Positions 35,171-43,732 of a stretch of DNA of 64,000 bases are shown in pieces; position 1 is the stretch's first letter, and each line of letters opens with the position of its first letter. Origin of the DNA: Pseudomonadota bacterium (GTDB taxonomy: Bacteria > Pseudomonadota > Alphaproteobacteria > Sphingomonadales > Sphingomonadaceae); assembly GCA_023416515.1 (NCBI GenBank), contig JAEZHP010000059.1:23646-87645 (forward strand). Reading direction: 5' to 3'. Both the position numbers and the translations under genes were made by a program. The notes beneath the pieces are model-generated. The model was given only the letters and a program-made list of their open reading frames with translations, made no database searches and was not told where the DNA came from.

Positions 35171-36298
35171 ATGTTCGACGATATTCGCGCGCGCCCGCTC
35201 GCGTCCGCCCCGCTGTTGCGGCAACTGGATTACCTCGAGGCCTTTTCCCGTCCCTTGACTGAGGACGTCGTCACGCTCGCGCTCGACGTTCAGCATCGTG
35301 CCTACCAGCAGTCGGATTGGTATCAATGGCTCAGCGAGCCCATCCGGTATCAGCCGGAGATCTGGTTCGCTCTCGGACTGGCGCTTCTTCGGTCGTCCTA
35401 CGGCCGGGACGAGACGTTCTCGCGCGCTCTCGACGACGAGCGGTGGCGTGAGCATGAGAAGGTCTTCAGACACTTCTTCACGACCGACGTGGTCTTTACC
35501 GCGGCGCTCATCGCGGACGTCAACAAAGCCGTCAAAATCGATCCGGACTTCAGCAACGGAGAGGCGGCCCTCTACCGCGACTTCATCGTGCGGAACTGGC
35601 AGATGGGCGTCGCCAAGCGACTCATCGGCGATGCGGTGGAGCAGTCGGATGAGGTGTTCGACGGTGGCGGCGACGTGCCTACGATGTCGCTGGCGTTCAT
35701 CCAGGCGTATCTTTCTGACCGCGTGCACTATGAGGGCTATCGGGTAACCGATGCCGGGCTCCGCACCGGGATGCCGGACGCGCTGATACCCTGCCTCCCC
35801 GCCTGGCATAAGCGGCCGGGCGCCGAGGCATGGGTCTATGCGCCGCGCGAGATCGGTGCGCTGATCTCCGACTTCGAGAGCAGTACCTATCGCTCGACCG
35901 TCCATCCGCACCTCGACCGGCCGACGATCCGCATCGCGCTCCATGCCATCGGGTTGACCCAGCACGATTCCGTGCCGCGGCTCCGCGCAGAGCTGCGCCA
36001 CGTGCGTGACGATGGTAGCAAGCTGATAGAAGTGGTTAAGAAGCGGGGGGACGATTACGGCATTACCAATCGCGCTGGCTCCACATTCAATGCCACGGGT
36101 GCATCGCCGGAAGCATGCCAGAAGGCCGCGAAGGACGCCCGCACCGCTAAGCGCCGAGGCGACGCGACTGGCCCGCAGTGGTGGCAGAAGCCGACGAAAG
36201 CCCAAAGCGCGGACCGCATAGATCGGTGGACCCGGTGGTTCGCGTTCCTCGCCGATCGAGGCTTAGCTCCAGCATCACTCGTCGGAGGCGGGAAGTGA
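35171..36298 (+). CDS. Uncharacterised protein of the integrative element
   Basis: The 375-residue soluble protein starts 11 bp after the integrase, with GGGAGG before its ATG, so it is probably co-expressed. The N-terminal half is helical (YLEAFSRPLTEDVVTLALDV, EIWFALGLALLRSSYGRDE), and the C-terminal part is basic (ACQKAAKDARTAKRRGD), consistent with nucleic-acid binding. I see no HTH, nuclease or ATPase motif and do not recognise the family. Its position between integrase and relaxase suggests a role in element transfer or maintenance, by inference only. Confidence 0.8.
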   Translation: MFDDIRARPLASAPLLRQLDYLEAFSRPLTEDVVTLALDVQHRAYQQSDWYQWLSEPIRYQPEIWFALGLALLRSSYGRDETFSRALDDERWREHEKVFRHFFTTDVVFTAALIADVNKAVKIDPDFSNGEAALYRDFIVRNWQMGVAKRLIGDAVEQSDEVFDGGGDVPTMSLAFIQAYLSDRVHYEGYRVTDAGLRTGMPDALIPCLPAWHKRPGAEAWVYAPREIGALISDFESSTYRSTVHPHLDRPTIRIALHAIGLTQHDSVPRLRAELRHVRDDGSKLIEVVKKRGDDYGITNRAGSTFNATGASPEACQKAAKDARTAKRRGDATGPQWWQKPTKAQSADRIDRWTRWFAFLADRGLAPASLVGGGK

Positions 36299-36423
36299 GC
36301 GTTGCGGGCACGATCGCGGCACCTGCGGAGCGCGTGAAGGCGAGGGTGGCAGCAGAAGAGGGAGCAAGGGGGGACCTCATCTTCTGCAGCCGAGGAAAGG
36401 GCGAGTTTGTAAGGTGCATAAGT

Positions 36424-36493
36424 AATAGCTGCCGGTTTGAGACCAGCAGCTATTTGGGGCGGCAGCACTTAGTGCTGCCGCGTCGGCCCCAAA
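36424..36493. other. Candidate oriT: nested palindromes upstream of the relaxase
   Basis: Three overlapping inverted repeats lie in 70 bp: AATAGCTGC/GCAGCTATT (13-base loop), TTTGGGGC/GCCCCAAA as outer arms, and inside them an 11-bp perfect palindrome GCGGCAGCACT-T-AGTGCTGCCGC. They end 10 bp before the MobA/MobL start codon. Relaxase genes commonly sit beside their oriT with such inverted repeats. The nic site cannot be identified. A terminator of the upstream operon is the alternative, although there is no T-run. Confidence 0.5.
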
Positions 36494-36503
36494 CGGGAGC
36501 CGC

Positions 36504-38300
36504 ATGATGGGACGAAAACATCACCCGGTATATGCGCGCGGAATGTTGGATCTCTGTGAAGTGGAGCGAGCGTTCGAGGAGACGTTTATCATCTATCTGA
36601 ATGGCCCGCGCTGGACGGGTGGCTATTCGGTCGCGGAGGAGAAGAAATCTGCTGCTCCGCTGAAGAGGGGTTCGTTGGCCCCCATCACGCGATCCCGGCC
36701 CCGTTTGAGGGCAGGTGTCTCTGCTATTCGCCCTTCAGTCCCACGGATGCCTTCGTCCGCCAAGGCTCGTGACGGCCTCAAGCATTTCGGTATCACCTAC
36801 TCTTCGATCTACAAGGAGCGCGCCAGCAAAGGGAACGAGCGAGCGGCCAACCGCGCAGGGTATGCGGAGGCGTATAATCGCGAGAGCCAGGAGATTACCG
36901 CGGAGGAACGCGCCACCGCTGCTGCAGAGTATGCCGAGGGCGGAAAATCGGATTATCCTGAACGCGTCGTCTGGCGGGAGAGCAACATCGCCGACACCTA
37001 CGAGAAGCGGGTCGACTTCTTTCGAAAGACCGCGGACGCAGTGGCATTCAAAGGTGACGCTTACATCGAGATCGACATCCGCGGCTACGAGGCGGACTGG
37101 GCAAATATCCGATATATGCCGAAGGACGTCCGCAAGGTTTACAATCAGGCATTACAGAATGGCGGCCGCGCCAAGAGGATTTTCAACAACACCGAGGAGG
37201 CATTTGGGTTTTCGAAGGCGAAGGCCCATCAGAAGGTGTTCAAGCAGACTCTTGTTGTCAAAAATCCACCGAACGGACTCGTCTGTTCGACCGTGGTCGT
37301 CCCCATTCCTCACGAACTGAGCAGGCGGGGAAAGCGTCGTTACGCTGAGAAGGTCACGCGATTCTTCGCTAAGCGAGGCATTCCCTACCAAGCGGTGATA
37401 CACGAACCCGTGGCGGGTAAGAACGACGCCCGCAACTGGCACATGCACATCAATTATTGGCCGTTCGAATGTCACAAGCGCGAAGACGGCACCTGGTCGT
37501 TCGAGAAAGAGCTCTACAAGTCCAACTGTGGGCATTGGCGTGAACGAAGGCGAGTGGCGCCGCGGAGGCTCGAGGAGACGAAGCCCGGCAAGGGCTGGGT
37601 GAAGGCGATGAAGATCTACATGTGCGAGCAGGCCAACGCCTCACTGCGCGAGGAAGGGCTCAGACCGCGATTCACCACCCAGACGAATTTGGAGCGCGGG
37701 CTAGAGGAGGCCGAGAAGCCGCGCGGCCCCAAGCTGTCGGCCCGTCTTAAGAAGGGGGAGGTGACTGAGGAAGAAATCGACCTTCGTCTTGAAGCCTGGC
37801 GTCGCAGGCGAAAGCGGCTTCTCGAGCGGGCAAAGAGCCTTTTCCAGCGCAGGTACGGAGCTCGTCTTTCTGCGGCAGGCGTCAGTGGGTCGAACCTAGA
37901 CGATGCGCTAGAACTGGCGAAGCAGGCGGATCAACTGGGCACGGTGGCGCTGCTTGCCGACCTTCAGGAGCGAAAGATCCGGTCCGGACTGGAGGGGGTG
38001 ATTGCCGACCAGCAAGGCGTTCTTAAAGCGACCGTGGGTGCGACAGGGAGCGCGAAGAAGGAGCGTCAGCAGGCGAGTGAAATCCTCAGCCTCTGCCGCG
38101 CCATCGATGGCGTCCTCCAGCCTCTTCTCTCGCGCAGTCGGGCTGTGAAGGCGGCAGCGCAGGCAGAGGCGCGGGGCCTTGTCGAGAACCTCAACGACAT
38201 CGAAAGGATTGCAAAGGAGCGAGCCAAAAATCAGGCGATCGAACTTAAGAAGTCGGCGCTGGCTGCGGTTCTTGCGCACCAGCACCTGCACGGTCGTTGA
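36504..38300 (+). CDS. MobA/MobL-family relaxase
   Basis: This is a predicted DNA-nicking relaxase that would start conjugative mobilisation. It is 598 residues long. The relaxase-type core holds the HUH-like motif NDARNWHMHINYWP (near 308-320), preceded by KRGIPYQAVIHEP, as in MobA/MobL proteins. The N-terminal 100 residues are basic and low in conserved signal, and the C-terminus is a long helical coiled-coil region (GLEEAEKPRGPKLSARLKKG onward). No coupling protein or type IV secretion genes are seen, so the element is mobilizable rather than self-transmissible within this window. Confidence 0.82.
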   Translation: MMGRKHHPVYARGMLDLCEVERAFEETFIIYLNGPRWTGGYSVAEEKKSAAPLKRGSLAPITRSRPRLRAGVSAIRPSVPRMPSSAKARDGLKHFGITYSSIYKERASKGNERAANRAGYAEAYNRESQEITAEERATAAAEYAEGGKSDYPERVVWRESNIADTYEKRVDFFRKTADAVAFKGDAYIEIDIRGYEADWANIRYMPKDVRKVYNQALQNGGRAKRIFNNTEEAFGFSKAKAHQKVFKQTLVVKNPPNGLVCSTVVVPIPHELSRRGKRRYAEKVTRFFAKRGIPYQAVIHEPVAGKNDARNWHMHINYWPFECHKREDGTWSFEKELYKSNCGHWRERRRVAPRRLEETKPGKGWVKAMKIYMCEQANASLREEGLRPRFTTQTNLERGLEEAEKPRGPKLSARLKKGEVTEEEIDLRLEAWRRRRKRLLERAKSLFQRRYGARLSAAGVSGSNLDDALELAKQADQLGTVALLADLQERKIRSGLEGVIADQQGVLKATVGATGSAKKERQQASEILSLCRAIDGVLQPLLSRSRAVKAAAQAEARGLVENLNDIERIAKERAKNQAIELKKSALAAVLAHQHLHGR

Positions 38301-38503
38301 CGTTACGGTGCCGTCGACATCCGCGGAGATGAGGCCACTTGGTTCAGCATCCGCATAACGTGGGCTTGAGGCGTTAAGGCGGCGACCAGCGTCCGTAAGA
38401 TGCCAATCTGCAGTGAGCTTATCGGATCACCTATGCGGTCATTCGGGTCGCTCCGCGAGAGGGATTCGCAACTCGTAAGCCGCCGGTCAATCAGGTGATG
38501 CGC

Positions 38504-38959
38504 TCAGGTCTGGTTTGCCGGTCCTATTTCGAGGACCCTTGCATCCGACTTGAGCCAGTTCTTGATCACCGCTCCGGCTTGAGCAGGCGGCTCGCGCCTG
38601 AGCGCGCATTCCCAGACTGTCACAACTCGCCAGCTTGCTTCAAGCAGTTGGCTCATGTTCCTCCGATCACGTTCCTGATTGGCGTGGAACTTCTCGTTCC
38701 AGAATTCCGGACGCGTAGACGGCGTCGTCGCGTACCTGCAGCCATCATGCCGGTGCCAGAAGCATCCATGAACGAAGATGGCAGTGCGGTGGCGCGGAAG
38801 GACTATGTCGGGTCGGCCGGGGAGCTTTCGCTCGTGAAGCCTGAACCTCAGCCCAGCAGCGTGAAGTGCGCGTCGGAGAGCGACCTCCGGCTTCGTATCA
38901 CGGCCGCGTATGCCCGCCATCATGCGTGACCGCGTCGCCCTGTCTACAACATCGACCAA
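38504..38959 (-). CDS. vsr: Very short patch repair endonuclease
   Basis: This 151-residue Vsr endonuclease nicks next to T:G mismatches that arise by deamination of 5-methylcytosine. Landmarks are RSRMMAGIRGRDTKPEVALRR, the metal-binding Asp in GRPDIVLP, the GCFWHRHDGC block with catalytic His and zinc ligands, and the FWNEKFHANQERDRRN region. It is divergent from the cytosine methyltransferase gene, with 59 bp between starts. This is the usual pairing that protects against mutagenesis by the methylase. Confidence 0.95.
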   Translation of the reverse strand: MVDVVDRATRSRMMAGIRGRDTKPEVALRRALHAAGLRFRLHERKLPGRPDIVLPRHRTAIFVHGCFWHRHDGCRYATTPSTRPEFWNEKFHANQERDRRNMSQLLEASWRVVTVWECALRREPPAQAGAVIKNWLKSDARVLEIGPANQT

Positions 38960-39018
38960 AACGGGTCCTGGCTAATCGGCAGCTGCCTGGTAAGGATGGT
39001 TGAAAGGAAATTGAACCG

Positions 39019-40575
39019 ATGACCCGAACTTTCAAGATCGTCGACCTGTTTGCAGGACCTGGAGGCCTCGCCGAAGGCTTCAGCTCCGTGCGAAACGCTG
39101 AAGGGGGACGGGTGTTCAATGTCGCCCTGTCGGTGGAGAAGGAGCCCTCGGCCTTTTCCACGCTTAGGCTCCGGGCATTCACCCGGCAGTTCGATGACTT
39201 GCCGCAGGAGTACTACGATTACCTCGCCGGCGCGCTGTCCCGGAAAGAGCTTGAGGCTGCGTATCCCCAAGAATGGGCGGCTGCGATTGTCGAGACCAAG
39301 ATGCTGGAACTCGGAACCCCGGAGGCGCAGGAGCAGCTGGACCCGCTACTCGACGGCATACGGAAGACGTCTGAGGGAGATGTCGTCCTGATTGGTGGTC
39401 CGCCGTGCCAAGCGTACTCCCTTGTCGGGAGGGCTCGCAATCGTGGCATCGCCGGTTACGAAGCGGCCGAAGACCATCGCCACTTCCTTTATCGAGAATA
39501 CATTCGAATCCTGAAGCGGCTTGAGCCTGCAGCCTTCGTCATGGAAAACGTGAAAGGGATGCTGTCCTCGAAGGTCGATGGGGAGCGGATCGTCGAACGC
39601 ATTCTTGCCGACCTCCGTTCGGCCGGCGGTATGGCGGACAGCTATCGTCTCCTGCCTCTGGTCGGCCCCGGCTTGGACGTCGTGCGCGGAAATGTCGTGC
39701 GATCAGAACTGTTCGGTATCCCCCAGAAACGCCATCGTGTCATCATCATCGGTCTGAGACGCGACGTTGCTGAAGGGGTGGAAGGGTCCGGGCTCCGCTG
39801 TCTTCTTGAACCCTTGGACAGAATCTCGACTGTCGAAGACGTTCTTGGCGGCATGGCGCCACTGCGAAGCGGACTCAGCAAGGGAGACGATGGTCCTCGC
39901 ATCTGGCAGGAAACCGTCGCCAACGCCTTCAGGAGCGCGGCTCATGCCTCCAAGGAGGATGGCGATTGGCTTGATGACGTGGAGGCTCGCCTCAGGGAGC
40001 ATGCGTCGGATCTGGCTGGCTTGGGGGCGGTTCCTGGGCGTTCGAGCACAAGACCCGGAGGCATCAGGGATAACCGGCTCGGTGCGTGGCTCAGCGATCC
40101 TCGACTCACATCTCTTCCCAATCACGAGAGCCGAGGCCACATGGCGTCTGACCTTGCGCGGTACGCATTTGCTTCGACATTCGCCGAGGTGAAGGGCCGC
40201 TCACCAAAGGCCGACGAGTATCCTGCTGGACTCGCGCCAGAGCACCGGAACTGGGCCTCGGGCAAGTTCGCCGACCGCTTTCGGGTGCAGTGTTGGAACG
40301 ATGCAGCTTCCACCATCACCAGCCATATCTCGAAGGATGGGCACTACTTCATCCACCCCGATCCTTTGCAGTGCCGCAGCCTAACGGTCCGAGAAGCAGC
40401 CCGATTGCAGACGTTCCCCGATAATTATCTATTCGAAGGCAATCGGACGCAGCAGTATGTGCAGGTTGGCAATGCGGTGCCGCCTCTGCTGGCTTTGCAG
40501 ATCGGTGAAGTCGTCAGCCGCCTGTTATCCGGTCGAGCCAGAGCGGATCGCACCCAACAGGTTCGTGCGGCATAG
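39019..40575 (+). CDS. DNA (cytosine-5-)-methyltransferase
   Basis: This C5-cytosine methyltransferase has 518 residues. Motif I is DLFAGPGGLAEGF (near 9-21), motif IV GGPPCQAYS with nucleophile Cys130, motif VI AFVMENVKGM, motif VIII QKRHRVIIIGLRRD, and motif X QVGNAVPPLLALQIG near the C-terminus. A variable target-recognition region lies between VIII and IX, so the target sequence cannot be predicted. It converges on the AIPR gene and sits with vsr, forming the modification side of the defence cluster. Confidence 0.95.
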   Translation: MTRTFKIVDLFAGPGGLAEGFSSVRNAEGGRVFNVALSVEKEPSAFSTLRLRAFTRQFDDLPQEYYDYLAGALSRKELEAAYPQEWAAAIVETKMLELGTPEAQEQLDPLLDGIRKTSEGDVVLIGGPPCQAYSLVGRARNRGIAGYEAAEDHRHFLYREYIRILKRLEPAAFVMENVKGMLSSKVDGERIVERILADLRSAGGMADSYRLLPLVGPGLDVVRGNVVRSELFGIPQKRHRVIIIGLRRDVAEGVEGSGLRCLLEPLDRISTVEDVLGGMAPLRSGLSKGDDGPRIWQETVANAFRSAAHASKEDGDWLDDVEARLREHASDLAGLGAVPGRSSTRPGGIRDNRLGAWLSDPRLTSLPNHESRGHMASDLARYAFASTFAEVKGRSPKADEYPAGLAPEHRNWASGKFADRFRVQCWNDAASTITSHISKDGHYFIHPDPLQCRSLTVREAARLQTFPDNYLFEGNRTQQYVQVGNAVPPLLALQIGEVVSRLLSGRARADRTQQVRAA

Positions 40576-40676
40576 GTCGCCTGCGCTCGTCAGTGCGGCT
40601 GAGTGAGCAGTAACCCGGCCCTCACCCTAGCGACTTCAGCCTGCCTGCATGCGCCCGATGTGCGGGCTCCCGACCG

Positions 40677-42752
40677 CTAGAGCTCCTGCCAGGGAAGGCC
40701 GTCGTCGGCCATTCGGTTCAACAGCAGCTTGAGAGCGTTCTTCTCCGGTCTGCCGAGGTTGAAATTCATTGCGGCGAGCTTGCGGAGGCCGGAATCCGAC
40801 TTCGGCGAGAGAAGGCCGCGCCGGTCGACCGTCAGGCGTATGAGCTCGGCCTTAGGCGCGATTGCAGGCAGCTGGACGTCAATGTCGAGTTCCGCGTCCA
40901 TCCGGGCAGTGGCTCTCGCTTCCTTCCTCTCTTCCTTGGCCTCGTCGGCGTCGAGCATCAGGAAATCCGGGAGAGGCGGGATTGCAAATTCCTCAGCCTT
41001 CAGCGTCTGCCAGCAGATCTCGAACTTGCAGTATTCGCCGACGTTGCGAATGTTCGATGGAGTGCGGCGGATGGCAGCGGCAATCTGGGGCGCCAGCTCC
41101 ACGATGAAATGCTGAAGCTCCTCCGGCACCGCCTGAGTGTTCCAGATCTGCGCCCAGTTCAGCGTGGCATGACCCTTGTCGACGACGTGCTGGGCCAGCC
41201 ACGCAAGCGTGTAAGCAACCGTCTGCGACTTGTAACCCCGATCCACCTTGTACCAATCCGCACCAGCAATGAACTTGTCGGTCCAGCGGAACACCAAGGC
41301 CATGGCGCAGGCGTTGCGATACCAGGTTTCGTTGAACTGGGTAGGCGAGGTCTTCCATGCCTTCGCGGTCTCATCGGCAAAGGCCATGAAAGCCTTCTGA
41401 GCAGCTCGCGAAACAATGTGCGGCTTGCGCTCGAAGGTGAGAACATACTTTGCCAGATCGGTCTTCTCGATCAGCTTTTCCTTGGGAAATTCCAGCTGGT
41501 ATTTCCTCTTCTCGGCTGGTGCGGAATAGGCCATTCCATCACGGTATTGGCCCCGAGCGCGCTCGTAGAACCATTTGTGCCCGGTCATTGCGCCATCCTG
41601 CGGCGGGGCCGCCAGAATACGCGAGTAACGCTCCATCTGCAGGTGGAAGGGATGACCGGAGAAGAAATCGGCTTCCGAAATCTTGTTCTGGGTGTTCGCG
41701 TACCGCGATATCCTCGGCACCACCTGCTCGATGAGTTCCGGCGGAACGACCGACAGTTTCATCTGTACGTGAACACGTTCCAAGGCAGCTTTGCCGATAT
41801 CCTTGGCGTACAAGATCGAGGCGGTGGTCTGACCGCCGTTCACGATCTGAAGATTGTGGATGGCCGCGATGCCGAGCTGTCCATCTTCAAGCGTCCGTAG
41901 TTCGACCCCAGATGCCGTTGCCGTCAGTCCATTGTTGTAGGCAAAGAACATCTCGGGCGTTTTCTTGATCGTCTCGAGGATACCCTTGTTCACCTTGGTT
42001 CGGGCCTGAAGGTAGGTCCGAACATTCTGCTCGAGAAGGCGTGCGCCGTAGAGACCATACACCTCGGCAAGGACAGTGCCGGGAATGGCCAGCAGGTAGG
42101 ACTGATACTCGGTGGCGTCGGTTGACGCCTTCAGGCAGGGCAGGGGCGCCCCGGCTGCGGATGCAAGATCGACCTCAATCGGCTCAGGCGACTTGAAGCT
42201 CTTCTGGATATCGAAATAGCGTGTCGCGTCGAGCACGCTGTAAACAACCGGAAGGCCACGGACCTCCTCAGCGACCTGTGGCGGCCGCTTGGTGGCGAGG
42301 CGGGCGTTGCTGAAAAGGATGACGCGAAGGCGACGGATCGACTCTCTCGCGACATAGATCGGATAGGCCGCGGTGAATGCGGGACTGGTCTCCTCGATCG
42401 AGTTGATGAACGTCGAAGAACAGGCGTTCTCGAAGAAATTGGTCGCCTGCTTCAGTGCCGAGCTCAATCGGTCGTTCTGAAGGGATTCCAGTTCGGTACC
42501 ATCGCGATAGTCACAGACGGCCAGATAGAGCGTCCCGCGATCCGCATCGAAGGCATGGCCGTCGATGCGGTATGGCCGGCTGCCGCCTTCGCGGCGGCTG
42601 TGGGCATATTCAAGGTCGATGGTGTCGCCGTTGTCGGAGGCCGCCTCGGCATACAACTCGAAGAACGCCTCCTGCTGAAAGACGCCGCGCGCCTCCGCTT
42701 CGAGCATGATGTCTTCGCGAAGTTCCTCGAACGCCTCCTGCAGCTCGCTCAT
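40677..42752 (-). CDS. AIPR-family protein
   Basis: This 691-residue protein of the AIPR family is named after abortive-infection phage-resistance proteins of lactococci. Its core contains the typical stretches MFFAYNNGLTATASGVELR, IVNGGQTTASILYAKD and RYANTQNKISEADFFSGHPFH. The activity of the family is not firmly known; it is often found with restriction-like modules. The start codon overlaps the stop of the PD-(D/E)XK gene (ATGA), so it is the last gene of a four-gene operon. Confidence 0.92.
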   Translation of the reverse strand: MSELQEAFEELREDIMLEAEARGVFQQEAFFELYAEAASDNGDTIDLEYAHSRREGGSRPYRIDGHAFDADRGTLYLAVCDYRDGTELESLQNDRLSSALKQATNFFENACSSTFINSIEETSPAFTAAYPIYVARESIRRLRVILFSNARLATKRPPQVAEEVRGLPVVYSVLDATRYFDIQKSFKSPEPIEVDLASAAGAPLPCLKASTDATEYQSYLLAIPGTVLAEVYGLYGARLLEQNVRTYLQARTKVNKGILETIKKTPEMFFAYNNGLTATASGVELRTLEDGQLGIAAIHNLQIVNGGQTTASILYAKDIGKAALERVHVQMKLSVVPPELIEQVVPRISRYANTQNKISEADFFSGHPFHLQMERYSRILAAPPQDGAMTGHKWFYERARGQYRDGMAYSAPAEKRKYQLEFPKEKLIEKTDLAKYVLTFERKPHIVSRAAQKAFMAFADETAKAWKTSPTQFNETWYRNACAMALVFRWTDKFIAGADWYKVDRGYKSQTVAYTLAWLAQHVVDKGHATLNWAQIWNTQAVPEELQHFIVELAPQIAAAIRRTPSNIRNVGEYCKFEICWQTLKAEEFAIPPLPDFLMLDADEAKEERKEARATARMDAELDIDVQLPAIAPKAELIRLTVDRRGLLSPKSDSGLRKLAAMNFNLGRPEKNALKLLLNRMADDGLPWQEL

Positions 42753-43732
42753 TGTTCCGTTCCCCCAAACGCTTCATCAGCCTCGACTGCGAACGTCGCG
42801 CAGTCGCTGACCCGGATCGAATATCTCACTTGTTCAACGCCCGGGCGCAGATCACTTCGCTCGATGCGTGGAAAGTCGTCCCGGACTTCATACCAGGCCC
42901 GGTCGACCAGCACCCAGCTCTCCTCGTCGTATTCGTCGCGCTCCTCGTATCCCGCTTCGAGCAGCGCAATGTCGAGGCGCTCGGCGGTGCCCGATCCAGC
43001 CGTGCGGGCATGTGTGCGGACAGTCTCGACCAGGCTGTTCAGTGTGCAGGCCGCGGGGTCGCCTGCCGTGAGGGGAGCCAGCCCCTGATTGCATAGCAGA
43101 ATTCGACCTTGGACCGGATCAAGCTGGTCTTCGGAGGAAATCATGATGCGCCGGTCCGCCGTGACGACCTGCGTTTTGACCTCGAAGATATTCCCTCCGA
43201 CGACGAAGTCCTGCTCGTGACCGCCGGGCCCGTTCCAACAGGCCACGGCAGTGTGCCAGCCCAGCCGCTCCGCGAGAATGTCGCGAAGGAACAGAAGCTC
43301 GCCGACAAGCCCGATACGCTCGGGCCTCGAGAGCTTGCGGTCCGTCCGCCGGCGAAGCATCTCCTGCCAGCGGTGAAGCTCGTCCAAGGTGGTGATCAGA
43401 CCCTGCGCCGACTGGCTGGGCGTGAGCTTTTCGGTTGCGAGCATGAGGCTGGTGCACAAAAGCGCAAAGTTTCGGAAATCAGCCGCGTGCGCCAGTACCA
43501 GAGAGAGGCGCGCCCGCCCGTCCGCAAGTTGTTCGAGGTCGCAAGTCAGCGCCGTCATCTTTGGCAGGTCAAGCCCAGCAGCCTCGGCACAGTCCGCGTC
43601 CAGCTGGAACAGGTAGCGAGCGCGATGATCCCGGCCGATCCGGAAATCCAGGGGATGGCTGCTGTCAGCAAGCCGGACATTGCGGGACCCCGCCTCAGCC
43701 GGCGCGACGATTTCTGCCCACTCACTCAGCAT
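42749..43732 (-). CDS. PD-(D/E)XK motif protein (restriction-type nuclease candidate)
   Basis: This 327-residue protein has a plausible nuclease core. In GGHEQDFVVGGNIFEVKT the Asp and the Glu-x-Lys match the PD-(D/E)XK catalytic pattern. A helical segment precedes it (SRPERIGLVGELLFLRDILAE). The start at 43732 gives an 11-bp overlap with the Z1 gene and is preceded by GGAGG. Upstream ATG codons at 43762 and 43810 are also open and the former has AAGGAG, so the start is not settled. It is the third gene of the operon and probably the effector nuclease. Confidence 0.85.
   Translation of the reverse strand: MLSEWAEIVAPAEAGSRNVRLADSSHPLDFRIGRDHRARYLFQLDADCAEAAGLDLPKMTALTCDLEQLADGRARLSLVLAHAADFRNFALLCTSLMLATEKLTPSQSAQGLITTLDELHRWQEMLRRRTDRKLSRPERIGLVGELLFLRDILAERLGWHTAVACWNGPGGHEQDFVVGGNIFEVKTQVVTADRRIMISSEDQLDPVQGRILLCNQGLAPLTAGDPAACTLNSLVETVRTHARTAGSGTAERLDIALLEAGYEERDEYDEESWVLVDRAWYEVRDDFPRIERSDLRPGVEQVRYSIRVSDCATFAVEADEAFGGTEQ

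Noticed and set aside
38495..38929. Plus-strand frame over vsr
   Set aside because: It is antisense to an intact Vsr gene that has all expected motifs.
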